In this document: positions 39,334 to 48,321 of the stretch, in pieces | Numbering within the stretch: the stretch's first letter is position 1 | How the letters are laid out: each line of letters opens with the position of its first letter | Source of the DNA: Alloalcanivorax marinus | Lineage (GTDB): Bacteria > Pseudomonadota > Gammaproteobacteria > Pseudomonadales > Alcanivoracaceae | DNA: 64,000 bases | Direction: 5' to 3' | Assembly (NCBI RefSeq): GCF_016785095.1 | Contig: NZ_JAEKJB010000015.1 | Location: forward strand, 248,001-312,000 | Program-made: the position numbers and the translations under genes | Notes under the pieces: model-generated | The model's input: the letters and a program-made list of their open reading frames with translations, nothing else | Told to the model about the DNA's origin: nothing | Database searches by the model: none

Positions 39334-40220
39334 GCGGCACGGACGGCATCCGCGATCGGGCGGCGGACTGGGTGGTGGCCCTGCATGAGGCCGGCGAGGC
39401 GGAGCGCGCCGAGCTGGAACGCCGTTGCCAGGCCTGGCAGGCGGAGGACGAGCGCCACCGCCGGGTGTTCCATGAGATGCGCACTTTGTGGGACGGCCTG
39501 ATGCCCGAACGCCCGCGCCGTTCCCGGGCCGGCGTGCTGGTGGTGTGGCTGCTGATCGGGCTGATCGCCTGGCAGTTGCCGTGGACCCTGTGGCGCGGCG
39601 ATGCCCACACCGGCACCGGCGAGCGCCGCGTGCTGGTGCTCGACGACGGCAGCCGCCTGACCCTGGACGCGGACAGCGCCGTGCGCCTGACCCTGAACGC
39701 GGACCTGCGGCGCGTTCGGCTGCTGCGCGGCCGGCTGTTCGTGAAGGTGGCGCCGGACGCCAACCGGCCGTTCCAGGTGGTCACCCGCGATGGCACCGCC
39801 GAAGCCCTGGGCACCGAGTACAGCGTGGCCCTGGAGGGCGAGCGTACCCGGGTGGCGGTGCGCGAATCCTCGGTGCGGTTGATCCCCGCCGCCCGGCCGG
39901 CGGCGGCCCGGGTGCTGCACGCCGGCGAGGGCACCACCCTGACCCGCACGCGCAGTGACGCCCCGGCGGCGCTGCCACCGGGGCGCTTCGACTGGCTGGA
40001 TGGCCGGCTGGTGTTCAATGACGCGCCCCTGAAGGAAGTGCTGGCAAGACTGTCCCGACACCGCCCGGGCTGGCTGCTGGCCAGCCCGGCGCTGCCCTCG
40101 GACCTGCGCTTCACCGGCGTACTGCCCGCCGACGACAGCGAGCGGGCCCTGGCGGTGCTGGGTGACGCCCTGCCGGTGCGGGTGCGGCGTATCACCCCCT
40201 ATGTGGTGTGGGTGGACTGA
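39330..40220 (+). CDS. FecR-family anti-sigma regulator
   Basis: A 296-residue inner-membrane protein. An N-terminal cytoplasmic DUF4880 part (RAADWVVALHEAGEAERAEL) is followed by one membrane helix (about 68-84, VLVVWLLIGLIAWQLPW), then the periplasmic FecR domain (RRVLVLDDGSRLTLDADSAV, LRRVRLLRGRLFVKV) and a C-terminal secretin/STN-like domain (RFDWLDGRLVFNDAPLKEVL). It passes the signal from the loaded receptor to the sigma factor. Start overlaps the sigma gene stop. Confidence 0.92.
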   Translation: MSGTDGIRDRAADWVVALHEAGEAERAELERRCQAWQAEDERHRRVFHEMRTLWDGLMPERPRRSRAGVLVVWLLIGLIAWQLPWTLWRGDAHTGTGERRVLVLDDGSRLTLDADSAVRLTLNADLRRVRLLRGRLFVKVAPDANRPFQVVTRDGTAEALGTEYSVALEGERTRVAVRESSVRLIPAARPAAARVLHAGEGTTLTRTRSDAPAALPPGRFDWLDGRLVFNDAPLKEVLARLSRHRPGWLLASPALPSDLRFTGVLPADDSERALAVLGDALPVRVRRITPYVVWVD

Positions 40221-40285
40221 TTTTTTTCTGCCCGATCCGGGCCGTCGCCGGTCATGGGAGGTATAGGCAACCAAAGGAGACCTCC

Positions 40286-42646
40286 ATGCCCCTACCCTTC
40301 CGCCCCCGGCTGACCCTATCCCGGCTAGCCCTATCCCGGCTAACCCTATCCTGGCTAACAATGCCCTGCCTGCTCGGCGCCCTGGCGCTGCCCGCCGGCG
40401 CCGCCGAGCTCGACCTGCCCGCCCAACCCCTGGATCAAGCCGTCACCGAGCTGGCCCGTCAGACCGGGCTGACCATCGGCGGCGACGCCAGCCTGCTGCG
40501 CGGCCACCGGGCACCGGCCCTGAGCGGCGACTACGCGCCCCTGGACGCCCTGCGCCGACTGCTGGCCGGCACTCCGGTGACCTTCCGGGTGACCGGTGAC
40601 GACAGCGTCATCCTGGAGCGCGGCAATACCCTGGAAGCGGTGGAAGTGAACGGCGAGGCGGAGCGCGCCGGCCTGGCGCCGGTGTACGGTTACGTGGCCC
40701 GCCAGAGCGTCACCGCCACTAAAAGCGACGTGGCCCTCAAGGAGACTCCGCAATCCGTGTCCGTGGTGACCCGGGAGCAGATCGAGAACCAGAACGCCCA
40801 GACCCTGGACCAGGCCCTGGCCTACACCCCGGGCGTGCAATCGCTCACCGGTGGCGCCAACAGCACCACCAGCGACGGTCTGCAGATCCGCGGTTTCAAC
40901 GTCACCGGCTCCAGCCCGTTTTACCTGAATGGCGCCAAGCTGGCCCGTAACACCTTCAGCACCACCGCGGAGCCCTATGGCATGGAACGCATCGAGCTGC
41001 TGCGCGGGCCGGCCTCGATCCTGTACGGCGCCGCCGCGCCCGGCGGCGTGGTCAACATGGTCACCAAGCTGCCCACCCAAGAGCCACTGCGCGAGATCCG
41101 CCTGCAGGGCGGCAGCCATGATCGCCGCCAGCTGGCGGCGGACTTCGGCGGCCCGCTCACCGACGACGGCCGCTTCGCCTATCGCGTCACCGGCCTGACC
41201 CGGGACAGCGACACCATGGTGGACTACATTCCCGATGACCGGGACTTCCTGCAGGGCGCCCTGACCTGGCAACCCACCGACAGCACCCGGCTGACGGCAT
41301 TCGCCACCTACCAGAAAAACGACACCGCCTATGTCTACGGCTTGCCGGTGGCCGGCACCGTGGAATCCAACCCCAATGGGCGCATCGACCGGGACCGTTT
41401 CATCGGCGAACCCGGCTTCAACGAATTCGTCTCCGAGAGCTACACCCTGGGCTACCTGTTCAGCCACCGCCTCAACGACACCTGGACGGTGCGACAAAAC
41501 GCGCTCTACTTCACCGCCGACGCGAATTACGCGGATATCGGCGTGGGTAGCTACGCCGCCGGCCAGCGCACCGTGAGCCGCAGCGCCTATACCCGCAACG
41601 ACGACAACCACAGCTGGAGCCTGGATAACCAGCTTGAAGGGGTGTTCGACCTGGGCCGGACGCGACACACTCTGCTGTTCGGCGCCGACTACACCGAGCA
41701 GAGCTTCGCCCGTGCCCAGTACAGCGGCACCGTGGCGCCGCTGGATGTGTACGCACCGGTGTACGGGTCCCCGGTGGTGCTGGGCGCCACGCCGTTGGGC
41801 TCGTTTAAATCGGACAACCAGCAACTGGGCATCTACGCCCAGGACCACATCAAGGTAGACGACCGCTGGGTGATCCTGCTGGGCGGCCGCTACGACCGCT
41901 TCGACAACGAGCAACGCGACCGGCTCACCGGCGACCGCGCCACCACGTACGACGACAGCACCTTCACCGGACGGGCCGGCCTGGTGTATCTGTTCGACAA
42001 CGGCTGGGCGCCCTACCTGAGCTACTCGCAATCCTTCGAGCCAGTGGAAAGCAGCACCGGCACCGACTACGAGCCCACCGAGGGCGAGCAGTACGAGGCC
42101 GGCCTGCGCTACGCGCCGGATGACCGGGATTTGTCGGTGACGCTGTCGGTGTACGACCTGATTCAGCAGAACGTGCTCACCACGGACCCGGCCGGTGGCC
42201 CGCAGATCCAGGAAGGCGAAGTCCGCTCCCGGGGCGCGGAGCTGGAAGCCCGTGCCCAGCTCACCAACGGGCTCAGCCTGATCGCCGGCTACGCCTACAC
42301 CAACGCCGAGATCACCAAAAGCAACAGCGGCAGCGAAGGCAACGAACCCGGCGCCGTGCCCGAGCACAGCGCTTCCCTGTGGGCGGACTACCGTTTCGGC
42401 GGCGCGCTCAGCAACCTGAACGTGGGCGCGGGCGCCCGCTACATCGGCGCCAGCTACGACCTGGCCAACAACGTGCGGGTGCCGGACTACACCGTCTACG
42501 ATGCCCTGCTCGGCTACTGGCTGGACGACTGGCGCCTGGCCCTCAACGTGCAGAACCTCACCGACGAGGAGTACGCCACCTGCACCTACCTGTGCTTCTA
42601 CGGCCAGGAACGCACCTACACCGCCACCGTCACCTACCGCTGGTGA
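40286..42646 (+). CDS. TonB-dependent siderophore receptor with signalling domain
   Basis: A 786-residue outer-membrane receptor of the FecA/FpvA transducer kind. A signal peptide containing a repeated LSRLA/LSRLT/LSWLT stretch precedes an STN signalling domain (about 38-115), a TonB box region (LEAVEVNGE), the plug (KETPQSVSVVTREQIENQNA, ILYGAAAPGGVVNMVTK) and a 22-strand barrel ending in the required aromatic residue (TYTATVTYRW). The ATG at 40286 follows AAAGGAGA. Ferric siderophore is the expected ligand, of hydroxamate or ferrichrome-like type by overall resemblance, which is uncertain. Confidence 0.93.
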   Translation: MPLPFRPRLTLSRLALSRLTLSWLTMPCLLGALALPAGAAELDLPAQPLDQAVTELARQTGLTIGGDASLLRGHRAPALSGDYAPLDALRRLLAGTPVTFRVTGDDSVILERGNTLEAVEVNGEAERAGLAPVYGYVARQSVTATKSDVALKETPQSVSVVTREQIENQNAQTLDQALAYTPGVQSLTGGANSTTSDGLQIRGFNVTGSSPFYLNGAKLARNTFSTTAEPYGMERIELLRGPASILYGAAAPGGVVNMVTKLPTQEPLREIRLQGGSHDRRQLAADFGGPLTDDGRFAYRVTGLTRDSDTMVDYIPDDRDFLQGALTWQPTDSTRLTAFATYQKNDTAYVYGLPVAGTVESNPNGRIDRDRFIGEPGFNEFVSESYTLGYLFSHRLNDTWTVRQNALYFTADANYADIGVGSYAAGQRTVSRSAYTRNDDNHSWSLDNQLEGVFDLGRTRHTLLFGADYTEQSFARAQYSGTVAPLDVYAPVYGSPVVLGATPLGSFKSDNQQLGIYAQDHIKVDDRWVILLGGRYDRFDNEQRDRLTGDRATTYDDSTFTGRAGLVYLFDNGWAPYLSYSQSFEPVESSTGTDYEPTEGEQYEAGLRYAPDDRDLSVTLSVYDLIQQNVLTTDPAGGPQIQEGEVRSRGAELEARAQLTNGLSLIAGYAYTNAEITKSNSGSEGNEPGAVPEHSASLWADYRFGGALSNLNVGAGARYIGASYDLANNVRVPDYTVYDALLGYWLDDWRLALNVQNLTDEEYATCTYLCFYGQERTYTATVTYRW

Positions 42647-42710
42647 GGTAACACGGACGGGGTGGTGCGCGCCGCTTGTGGCACGCACCCCGCCGCCCTA
42701 ACATTGCCCG

Positions 42711-43334
42711 ATGAACGACGACACCCATTTCTACCAGCCCTCCGCCGGCCACGGCCTGCCCCACGACCCTTTCAATGCCCTGGTGGCGCCGCGCCCGATC
42801 GGCTGGATTTCCTCACAGAGCCAGGACGGCGTGCTCAACCTGGCGCCCTACAGTTTCTTCAACGCCTTCAACTACCGGCCGCCGATCGTCGGCTTCGCCA
42901 GCATCGGCTACAAGGACAGCGTGCGGAACATCCAGGCCACCGGGGAGTTCGGCTGGAACCTGGCCACCCGCCCCCTGGCGGACGCCATGAATCAGAGCTG
43001 CGCGGCGGTGGCGCCGGAGGTGAATGAATTCGAGCTGAGCGGGCTGACACCGGAGCCGTCACGAATCATCGACGTGCCCCGGGTGAAGGAAACCCCGGTG
43101 TCCTTCGAATGCCGCCTCAGCCAGGTACTGCGCCTGACCGGCGCCGACGGCGCCGAGACCGACACCTGGCTGGTGCTGGGTGAAGTGGTGGGCGTGCACA
43201 TCGCCCGGCACCTGCTCAAGGACGGCGTCTACGACACCGCCGCCGCCGAACCGATCCTGCGCGCCGGCGGCCCGGCGGATTATTTCTCCGTCAACGAGAC
43301 GACCCGCTTCCAGATGTATCGCCCGAAGACTTAG
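42711..43334 (+). CDS. Flavin reductase-like FMN-binding protein
   Basis: A 207-residue member of the flavin reductase-like family (split beta-barrel). NALVAPRPIGWISSQSQDGV and NLAPYSFFNAFNYRPPIVGF bind FMN in this family; LVLGEVVGVHI lies in the second barrel half. Substrates vary across the family, so none is assigned. Its last 44 bases overlap the end of the convergent lipoprotein gene. It lies 64 bases after the receptor gene and might be carried by the same transcript, where a ferric reductase role would make sense, though this is inference. Confidence 0.85.
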   Translation: MNDDTHFYQPSAGHGLPHDPFNALVAPRPIGWISSQSQDGVLNLAPYSFFNAFNYRPPIVGFASIGYKDSVRNIQATGEFGWNLATRPLADAMNQSCAAVAPEVNEFELSGLTPEPSRIIDVPRVKETPVSFECRLSQVLRLTGADGAETDTWLVLGEVVGVHIARHLLKDGVYDTAAAEPILRAGGPADYFSVNETTRFQMYRPKT

Positions 43335-44133
43335 CCCAGTCCGACACCATCACATCCTTGACGGTGTCGGCCAGATAAGGGTCCGCCATCAGATCGTCGT
43401 AGAGCTGGACGAGTTCCCGCTTGTGCTGCTCGGTGATCGGTTCCTTGGCGATGCGGTACAGGTCAGTGCCTGTCAGGTTCTTGATCGGGCGCCCCTTGAA
43501 CATGTTGATGGAGAAAAAATCCAGGACCGGATTCTCGGGATTCGCTTCCAGAATCGCCATCTCGACCAGGCTGCCATCCTGCCCGTTGAATAACCCCAGC
43601 CCCGCAAAAATCCCAGCCGTGGCATGGGTGACACCACCGTTGAATCCACCGGTGTAAATACCCAACCCATGAGGTTCTACGATAAACCCCGTGTAAGCAT
43701 CCAGCGGTATCAGCAAAAGAACCGCGTCCAACCGGTTCTCCCGGGCCAAGTCGCTTACCAGCGGACGGTATCTGTCGATGGGCGTTTCCATCCAAGTCTT
43801 CAAACTAAAAAAAGGCTGTTCAATGTCCGAGTCCAACCAGATTTGGCGGTCATAGTCCACGTGAACCAACTGGTAATTGAAGTGATCGCGAAGGCTCTGC
43901 TCGATACGAGTCCGATAGATCTGGTCCAGATTTGCCTCCGACAAATCCACCTTGATCCGGTCATTGCCGAAATTGGTGGCGCCTTTATAAGCAATATCCA
44001 CCTCGTCGCCCATTAAGGACAGCACCGCGATCCGTTCCATGTCTTCGTGCTCGAACGGTGCCTTACTGGCACATCCTCCCAGCGCAAGCAGCACCACCCC
44101 CGCCAAGAAAACAAAGCAGACCGGCTTCTTCAT
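43291..44133 (-). CDS. Hypothetical lipoprotein
   Basis: A 280-residue protein with a clear lipobox, LLALGGC, Cys at residue 21. The mature part (MERIAVLSLMGDEVDIAYKG, YRTRIEQSLRDHFNYQLVHV, LENRLDAVLLLIPL-like) suggests a periplasmic alpha/beta domain. I do not recognise the family. Its 3' end overlaps the flavin reductase gene by 44 bases in opposite orientation, so transcripts from the two genes would be antisense to each other at the ends. Base composition is lower in GC than the neighbours. Confidence 0.7.
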   Translation of the reverse strand: MKKPVCFVFLAGVVLLALGGCASKAPFEHEDMERIAVLSLMGDEVDIAYKGATNFGNDRIKVDLSEANLDQIYRTRIEQSLRDHFNYQLVHVDYDRQIWLDSDIEQPFFSLKTWMETPIDRYRPLVSDLARENRLDAVLLLIPLDAYTGFIVEPHGLGIYTGGFNGGVTHATAGIFAGLGLFNGQDGSLVEMAILEANPENPVLDFFSINMFKGRPIKNLTGTDLYRIAKEPITEQHKRELVQLYDDLMADPYLADTVKDVMVSDWAKSSGDTSGSGSSR

Positions 44134-44184
44134 ATCCTTCCCCTTTTTATTGTTTCATCATCCACGTTAATTACGGATTACCGT

Positions 44185-44880
44185 TCAATCATCGGCAATA
44201 TTCAAATAGCGCTCCAGCACGTCGCGAATCACCTCGGCGTAATGGTTCACGCAGATTTTCTGTTCCCGGTATTTGCCGCGCTTGAGGTACCAGTCCTGCA
44301 GCATCGCCTTGGTGAGCGAGGCGAGCAGGCGGGCGTTGACGTCGCGGTAGGCGCCGGCGGCGATGCCTTCCTCGATGATGGCACGGAAGATGTCTTCCAC
44401 TTCCCGTTCGATGGCGACGGCGTCATGTTTCTCTTTCTCCGGCAGGCTTTTGGCTTCCATGTAGGAGAAGTAGAACCAGGCGCGCATGATCTCGCTGAGA
44501 TAAAGGTGCGCCTGAATCGCGGTGAACAGCTTGTCCCGAGGATCGGCGATCTCCCGGGTGTGGCTGAGCAGAGTCTGGCGGGTGAGCAGGATGCCGTGGC
44601 TCTGGATCAGGTGGATCAGGTCGTCCTTGTTGCGGATATAGGCGTACAGCCCGCCCATGCTGAGGCCGGAATCGGCGCACAGGTCGCGCAGGGTCATGGC
44701 GTGGAAGCCTTTCGAATTGGCCAGACGCAGGGTGGAATCGATGATCCGCACCAAATTGCGCACCGCCACCGCTTCCTTCTTGATGCGAATCTTGTCCTGG
44801 TTCTGCCGGAACAGCTCCCGGCAGATGTCTTCCTTGGACAGACGCAGGTCCACTTTAAAGGCGTCGTAATCGGTGATCAT
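44185..44880 (-). CDS. TetR-family regulator
   Basis: A 231-residue regulator with a 45-residue N-terminal extension before the helix-turn-helix (about 48-95: IIDSTLRLANSKGFHAMTLR, DLCADSGLSMGGLYAYIRNK). The C-terminal ligand domain is helical (TYREIADPRDKL-like, WFYFSYMEAKSLPEKEKHDA). It is the last gene of the leftward acyl-CoA ligase/Liv importer unit, 85 bases after the second ATPase gene. It probably represses that unit through the palindrome at 51288; an acyl-CoA or aromatic acid would be a reasonable inducer. Confidence 0.88.
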   Translation of the reverse strand: MITDYDAFKVDLRLSKEDICRELFRQNQDKIRIKKEAVAVRNLVRIIDSTLRLANSKGFHAMTLRDLCADSGLSMGGLYAYIRNKDDLIHLIQSHGILLTRQTLLSHTREIADPRDKLFTAIQAHLYLSEIMRAWFYFSYMEAKSLPEKEKHDAVAIEREVEDIFRAIIEEGIAAGAYRDVNARLLASLTKAMLQDWYLKRGKYREQKICVNHYAEVIRDVLERYLNIADD

Positions 44881-44965
44881 GGGTCGTCAATGGGCTGAAA
44901 AGCGGTGAGTATAAAAGAGGCGGGGCCGGTTGCACCAAACCCCGCCGCCGATTCGCCGCCGGCCC

Positions 44966-45670
44966 TCAGGCGACCGACAGGAAGCGGTTCTGGGTGTCCA
45001 CGTCCTGTTTCAGCTCGGCGCTGAGAGCTTCGTGCACCACCCGGCCTTTCTCCAGAATGTAGGCGCGGTCGGCATGCTTGAGGGCAAAGTGCACGCTCTG
45101 GTCGGTGAACAGGATGCTGGTGGTGCGCGACAGATCATCGATCAGGCGCCCGATCTGCTGCACGATCACCGGCGCCAGCCCTTCGTTGGGCTCGTCCAGC
45201 AGCAGCAGGCGCGGTTCGATCATCAGCGAACGGGCCACCGCAAGCATCTGCTGCTGGCCGCCGGACAGGGTGGCGCCGTCCTGGTCGGCCAGTTCCGCCA
45301 GCATCGGATACTCGTCGAAAATCCGCTCCACGCTCCAGGCGTTCTCGCCGCCGGGGCCGCGCCGGTCCGCCACGTCCAGGTTCTCGCGCACGCTCAGGCC
45401 AGGAAAGATGCGCCGATCCTCCGGCACATAGCCGATGCCCAGCCGCGCGATGCGGTGCGGCGCCAGGCGGGTGATGTCCCGGCCCTGCCAGGTGACCGTG
45501 CCCCGGCGCGGCGGCGTCAGCCCCACGATGCTTTTCAGGGTGGTGCTTTTGCCGGCGCCATTGCGCCCCAGCAGGCACACGGTCTCGCCCTCGTTGAGCG
45601 CCAGGGTGACGCCCTGCAGGGCCTGGCTCTCGCCGTAGTAGGTGTGCACGTCATCGAGTTGAAGAATCAT
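44966..45670 (-). CDS. Branched-chain-type ABC importer ATPase (LivF-like)
   Basis: A 234-residue ABC ATPase: VHTYYGESQALQGVTLALNE, Walker A GRNGAGKST, GYVPEDRRIFPGLSVRENL, signature LSGGQQQMLAVARSLM, Walker B LLLLDEPNEGLAPVIV. It matches LivF of the hydrophobic amino acid transporter class, with DEPNEGLAP in place of DEPSLGLAP. The start overlaps the LivG-like stop by four bases. It forms the ATPase pair with the LivG-like protein. Confidence 0.93.
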   Translation of the reverse strand: MILQLDDVHTYYGESQALQGVTLALNEGETVCLLGRNGAGKSTTLKSIVGLTPPRRGTVTWQGRDITRLAPHRIARLGIGYVPEDRRIFPGLSVRENLDVADRRGPGGENAWSVERIFDEYPMLAELADQDGATLSGGQQQMLAVARSLMIEPRLLLLDEPNEGLAPVIVQQIGRLIDDLSRTTSILFTDQSVHFALKHADRAYILEKGRVVHEALSAELKQDVDTQNRFLSVA

Positions 45671-46446
45671 GCGCCGGCCTCCTGTTCTTCTTCATCTTCT
45701 TCTCCCAGATAGGCGCGCCGCACCTCCGGGTGGCGGCGCACTTCCTCCGGCGTGCCCACCACCAGCGCCTCGCCCCGGTGCATCACCAGGATGCGGTCGG
45801 CCAGGCTGAACACCACCTCCATATCGTGCTCGGTGATCAGGAAGGTGTAGTCGCCGCTGTCGGCCAGGGATTTCACCAGCCCGGTGACACGGCGGGTTTC
45901 ATCCGGCGTCATGCCGGCGGTGGGTTCATCCAGCAACACCAGACGCGGCCGGGTGGCCAGCACCACGGCGATTTCCAGCAGGCGCTTGTCGCCGTAGCTG
46001 ATCACGCCGGCGCGGCGCTCCGCCAGCCCGCCGATGGACAGCCGCTCCAGCAGCGCCTGGGCTTCTTCCTGGAGCACGGTGTCGCGGGAGGCCAGGTTGA
46101 ACCAACGTCGGCTGTGGTGATGCAGCGCCGCCAGCGCCACTTCCACGTTCTCGCGCACCGTCATCTCGGTGAAAATGTTGTTGATCTGGAACGAGCGCGA
46201 CACGCCCAGCCGGCTGATGCGGTGCGGCGGCAGGCCGGTGATGTCCTGGCCGTCCAATAACACCTTGCCCCGGGTAGGCGTCATGCGGCCGGACACCATA
46301 TTGTAGAAGGTGGTCTTGCCGGCGCCGTTGGGGCCGATAATGGCCAGGGTCTCGCGGGGCTGTACGTCCAGGGTGATGCCGGACACCGCGGCGTTGCCGC
46401 CGAAGTGCTTGGTCAGGTCTTGGATGCTCAGAATCGGTTCGCTCAT
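45667..46446 (-). CDS. Branched-chain-type ABC importer ATPase (LivG-like)
   Basis: A 259-residue ABC ATPase: LSIQDLTKHFGGNAAVSGIT, Walker A GPNGAGKTT, GVSRSFQINNIFTEMTVREN, signature ISYGDKRLLEIAVVLATRPR, Walker B LVLLDEPTAGMTPDE, H-loop ITEHDMEVV. I chose the ATG at 46446, which overlaps the LivM-like stop; the longer open frame upstream is not conserved. The acidic tail (GEEDEEEQEAGA) is unusual but short. Confidence 0.93.
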   Translation of the reverse strand: MSEPILSIQDLTKHFGGNAAVSGITLDVQPRETLAIIGPNGAGKTTFYNMVSGRMTPTRGKVLLDGQDITGLPPHRISRLGVSRSFQINNIFTEMTVRENVEVALAALHHHSRRWFNLASRDTVLQEEAQALLERLSIGGLAERRAGVISYGDKRLLEIAVVLATRPRLVLLDEPTAGMTPDETRRVTGLVKSLADSGDYTFLITEHDMEVVFSLADRILVMHRGEALVVGTPEEVRRHPEVRRAYLGEEDEEEQEAGA

Positions 46447-47387
46447 TTTCGCTCCAGCCACCAGTCGAGGAAGGTGCCCAGCAGGCCACGCCGGAAGAAC
46501 ATCACCATCAGCGCCAGCACGATGCCGAGGAACAGCATCCACGCCTGGGTGATGCTGGTGATCCAGGTCTCCAGCAGGATGAACATGGCCGAGCCCACGA
46601 AGGGACCGAGAAAATAGCCGGTGCCGCCCAGGATCGACATCAGCACCGGTTCCGCCGAGGTGGACCAGTGCAGCATTTCCGGGCTGGCCACGCGCAGGAA
46701 CGGGGCCATCAGGCCGCCGGCCAGGCCGGCGAAGGCGCCGCCGAGGGTAAAGGCGGCCAGCCGGTAGCTGCGCACATTGAGACCACAGAACGCCACCCGT
46801 TCCGGGTTCTGGCGGATCGCCTGCAGGATCATGCCGAACGAGGACCGACCGATCAGATAGAGCACCGCCGCGGCCACCACCACGAACACCAGCACCACGT
46901 GGTAGTAGACCGCCGGATTACCCAGTGTCAGGTCCAGCCCCAGGCCGAAATCCCCCAGGGTGAAGCCGGCGATGCCGTCGCTGCCGTTGGTCACCGAACG
47001 CCAGTGATGGGCCACCGAGAACACCATCATGCCGAACGCCAGGGTCAGCATGGCGAAATACACTTCGTTGAGGCGCACGCTGAAAAAGCCGATCACCAGC
47101 GCCAGTAGCGCGCCGGCGCCCACCGACAGCACCAGGCAATAGAGAAACGGCCATTTCAGATGCAGCAAGGTCATGGCGGTGGCATAGCAGCCGACGCCGA
47201 AGAACGCCGCGTGGCCGAAACTGAGCATGCCGGTGTAGCCGAACACCAGATTAAAACTGGCGGCGAACAACCCCATGATCAGAATTTCGGTGACGATGAA
47301 AATATAGAAATACGGCGCGAACCAGGGCAACGCCACCAGCCCGATCAGGGCCACCAGCAGCGCGCCGAGCAGAATCGTCTGTTTCAT
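46443..47387 (-). CDS. Branched-chain-type ABC importer permease (LivM-like)
   Basis: A 314-residue permease with about nine membrane spans. SFNLVFGYTGMLSFGHAAFF and EVYFAMLTLAFGMMVFSVAH are the family hallmarks, and the loop FGMILQAIRQNPERVAFCGL contacts the ATPase. The start overlaps the LivH-like stop by four bases. It forms the membrane channel with the LivH-like protein. Confidence 0.93.
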   Translation of the reverse strand: MKQTILLGALLVALIGLVALPWFAPYFYIFIVTEILIMGLFAASFNLVFGYTGMLSFGHAAFFGVGCYATAMTLLHLKWPFLYCLVLSVGAGALLALVIGFFSVRLNEVYFAMLTLAFGMMVFSVAHHWRSVTNGSDGIAGFTLGDFGLGLDLTLGNPAVYYHVVLVFVVVAAAVLYLIGRSSFGMILQAIRQNPERVAFCGLNVRSYRLAAFTLGGAFAGLAGGLMAPFLRVASPEMLHWSTSAEPVLMSILGGTGYFLGPFVGSAMFILLETWITSITQAWMLFLGIVLALMVMFFRRGLLGTFLDWWLERK

Positions 47388-48256
47388 GCGGTAGCCCCCT
47401 TGCCCATGATGCCGGTGGGTTTGAACAGCAGCACCAGCGCCATGCCCACGAACGGCAGCAACATGTTGATCTCGGGCATATAGCGCCCGCCGAAACCGTG
47501 CATCAGGCCCAGCGCCAGGGCACCGATCAGCGCGCCGGGGAAACTGCCCAGACCACCGATCACCACCACGATAAAGGACTCGATAATGATCTTGTCGCCC
47601 ATGCCCGGGTCGATGGCGCGCATGGGGGCCGCCACCGCGCCGCCCACCGCCGCCAGCCAGGCGCCGAAGGCGAACACGCCGGTGACCACGCGCTTGGTGT
47701 TGATGCCCAACGCCTCCGCCATGTCCCGGTCCAGGGCGGCGGCGCGCATGATGCGTCCCACCCGGGTGCGGTTGAACAGATACCAGAGACCGGCCAGCAG
47801 CAGCAGCCCCACCAGAATCACGAACAGGCTGTAAATCGGATAGCTGGGCCCGCCAAACACGCGCACGGTGCCCTGCAGAATCGGCGGCGGTTCCACCACG
47901 TGGATACCGGAGCCCCAGATGGAGCGCACCGATTCGTTGATGATCAGCAGCAGCGCGAAGGTCAGCAGCAGACTGTCCGCCACGTCGCGCTGATAGATGA
48001 ACCGCAGCACCAGCCGGTCGATCAGCACCGCCACCGCCGCCACGCCCAGCGGCGCCAGCAGCAAGGTGGGCCAGAACGACAGGCCGACCAGATTGATCAA
48101 GGTATAGGCCAGATAGGCCCCGAGCATATACAGCGCGCCGTGCGCGAAATTGATCACGTTGAGCACGCCGAACACGATGTTCAGACCCACCGCGATCACG
48201 AACAGCAGCAGGCCGATATCCAGACTATTGAGTAAAGCCGCGCCAAAGCCGGACAT
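47384..48256 (-). CDS. Branched-chain-type ABC importer permease (LivH-like)
   Basis: A 290-residue permease with about eight membrane spans. VGLNIVFGVLNVINFAHGAL and the ATPase-contact loop IMRAAALDRDMAEALGINTK are typical of LivH. A GC hairpin upstream at 48291 lies between it and the binding-protein gene. Tail is FKPTGIMGKG. Confidence 0.93.
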   Translation of the reverse strand: MSGFGAALLNSLDIGLLLFVIAVGLNIVFGVLNVINFAHGALYMLGAYLAYTLINLVGLSFWPTLLLAPLGVAAVAVLIDRLVLRFIYQRDVADSLLLTFALLLIINESVRSIWGSGIHVVEPPPILQGTVRVFGGPSYPIYSLFVILVGLLLLAGLWYLFNRTRVGRIMRAAALDRDMAEALGINTKRVVTGVFAFGAWLAAVGGAVAAPMRAIDPGMGDKIIIESFIVVVIGGLGSFPGALIGALALGLMHGFGGRYMPEINMLLPFVGMALVLLFKPTGIMGKGATA

Positions 48257-48290
48257 GACACCCCCGTAACACGGAATTCAGGGAAGGGAA

Positions 48291-48310
48291 CCGCCGGCCG
48301 GAGCCGGCGG
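48291..48310 (-). terminator. Attenuating hairpin after the binding-protein gene
   Basis: Perfect eight-base-pair stem CCGCCGGC / GCCGGCGG with a four-base loop and only TT after it on the leftward strand. It is placed as in urtA-urtB (18675) and likely raises binding-protein message over permease message. Confidence 0.6.
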
Positions 48311-48321
48311 CGTCAGGGTGT

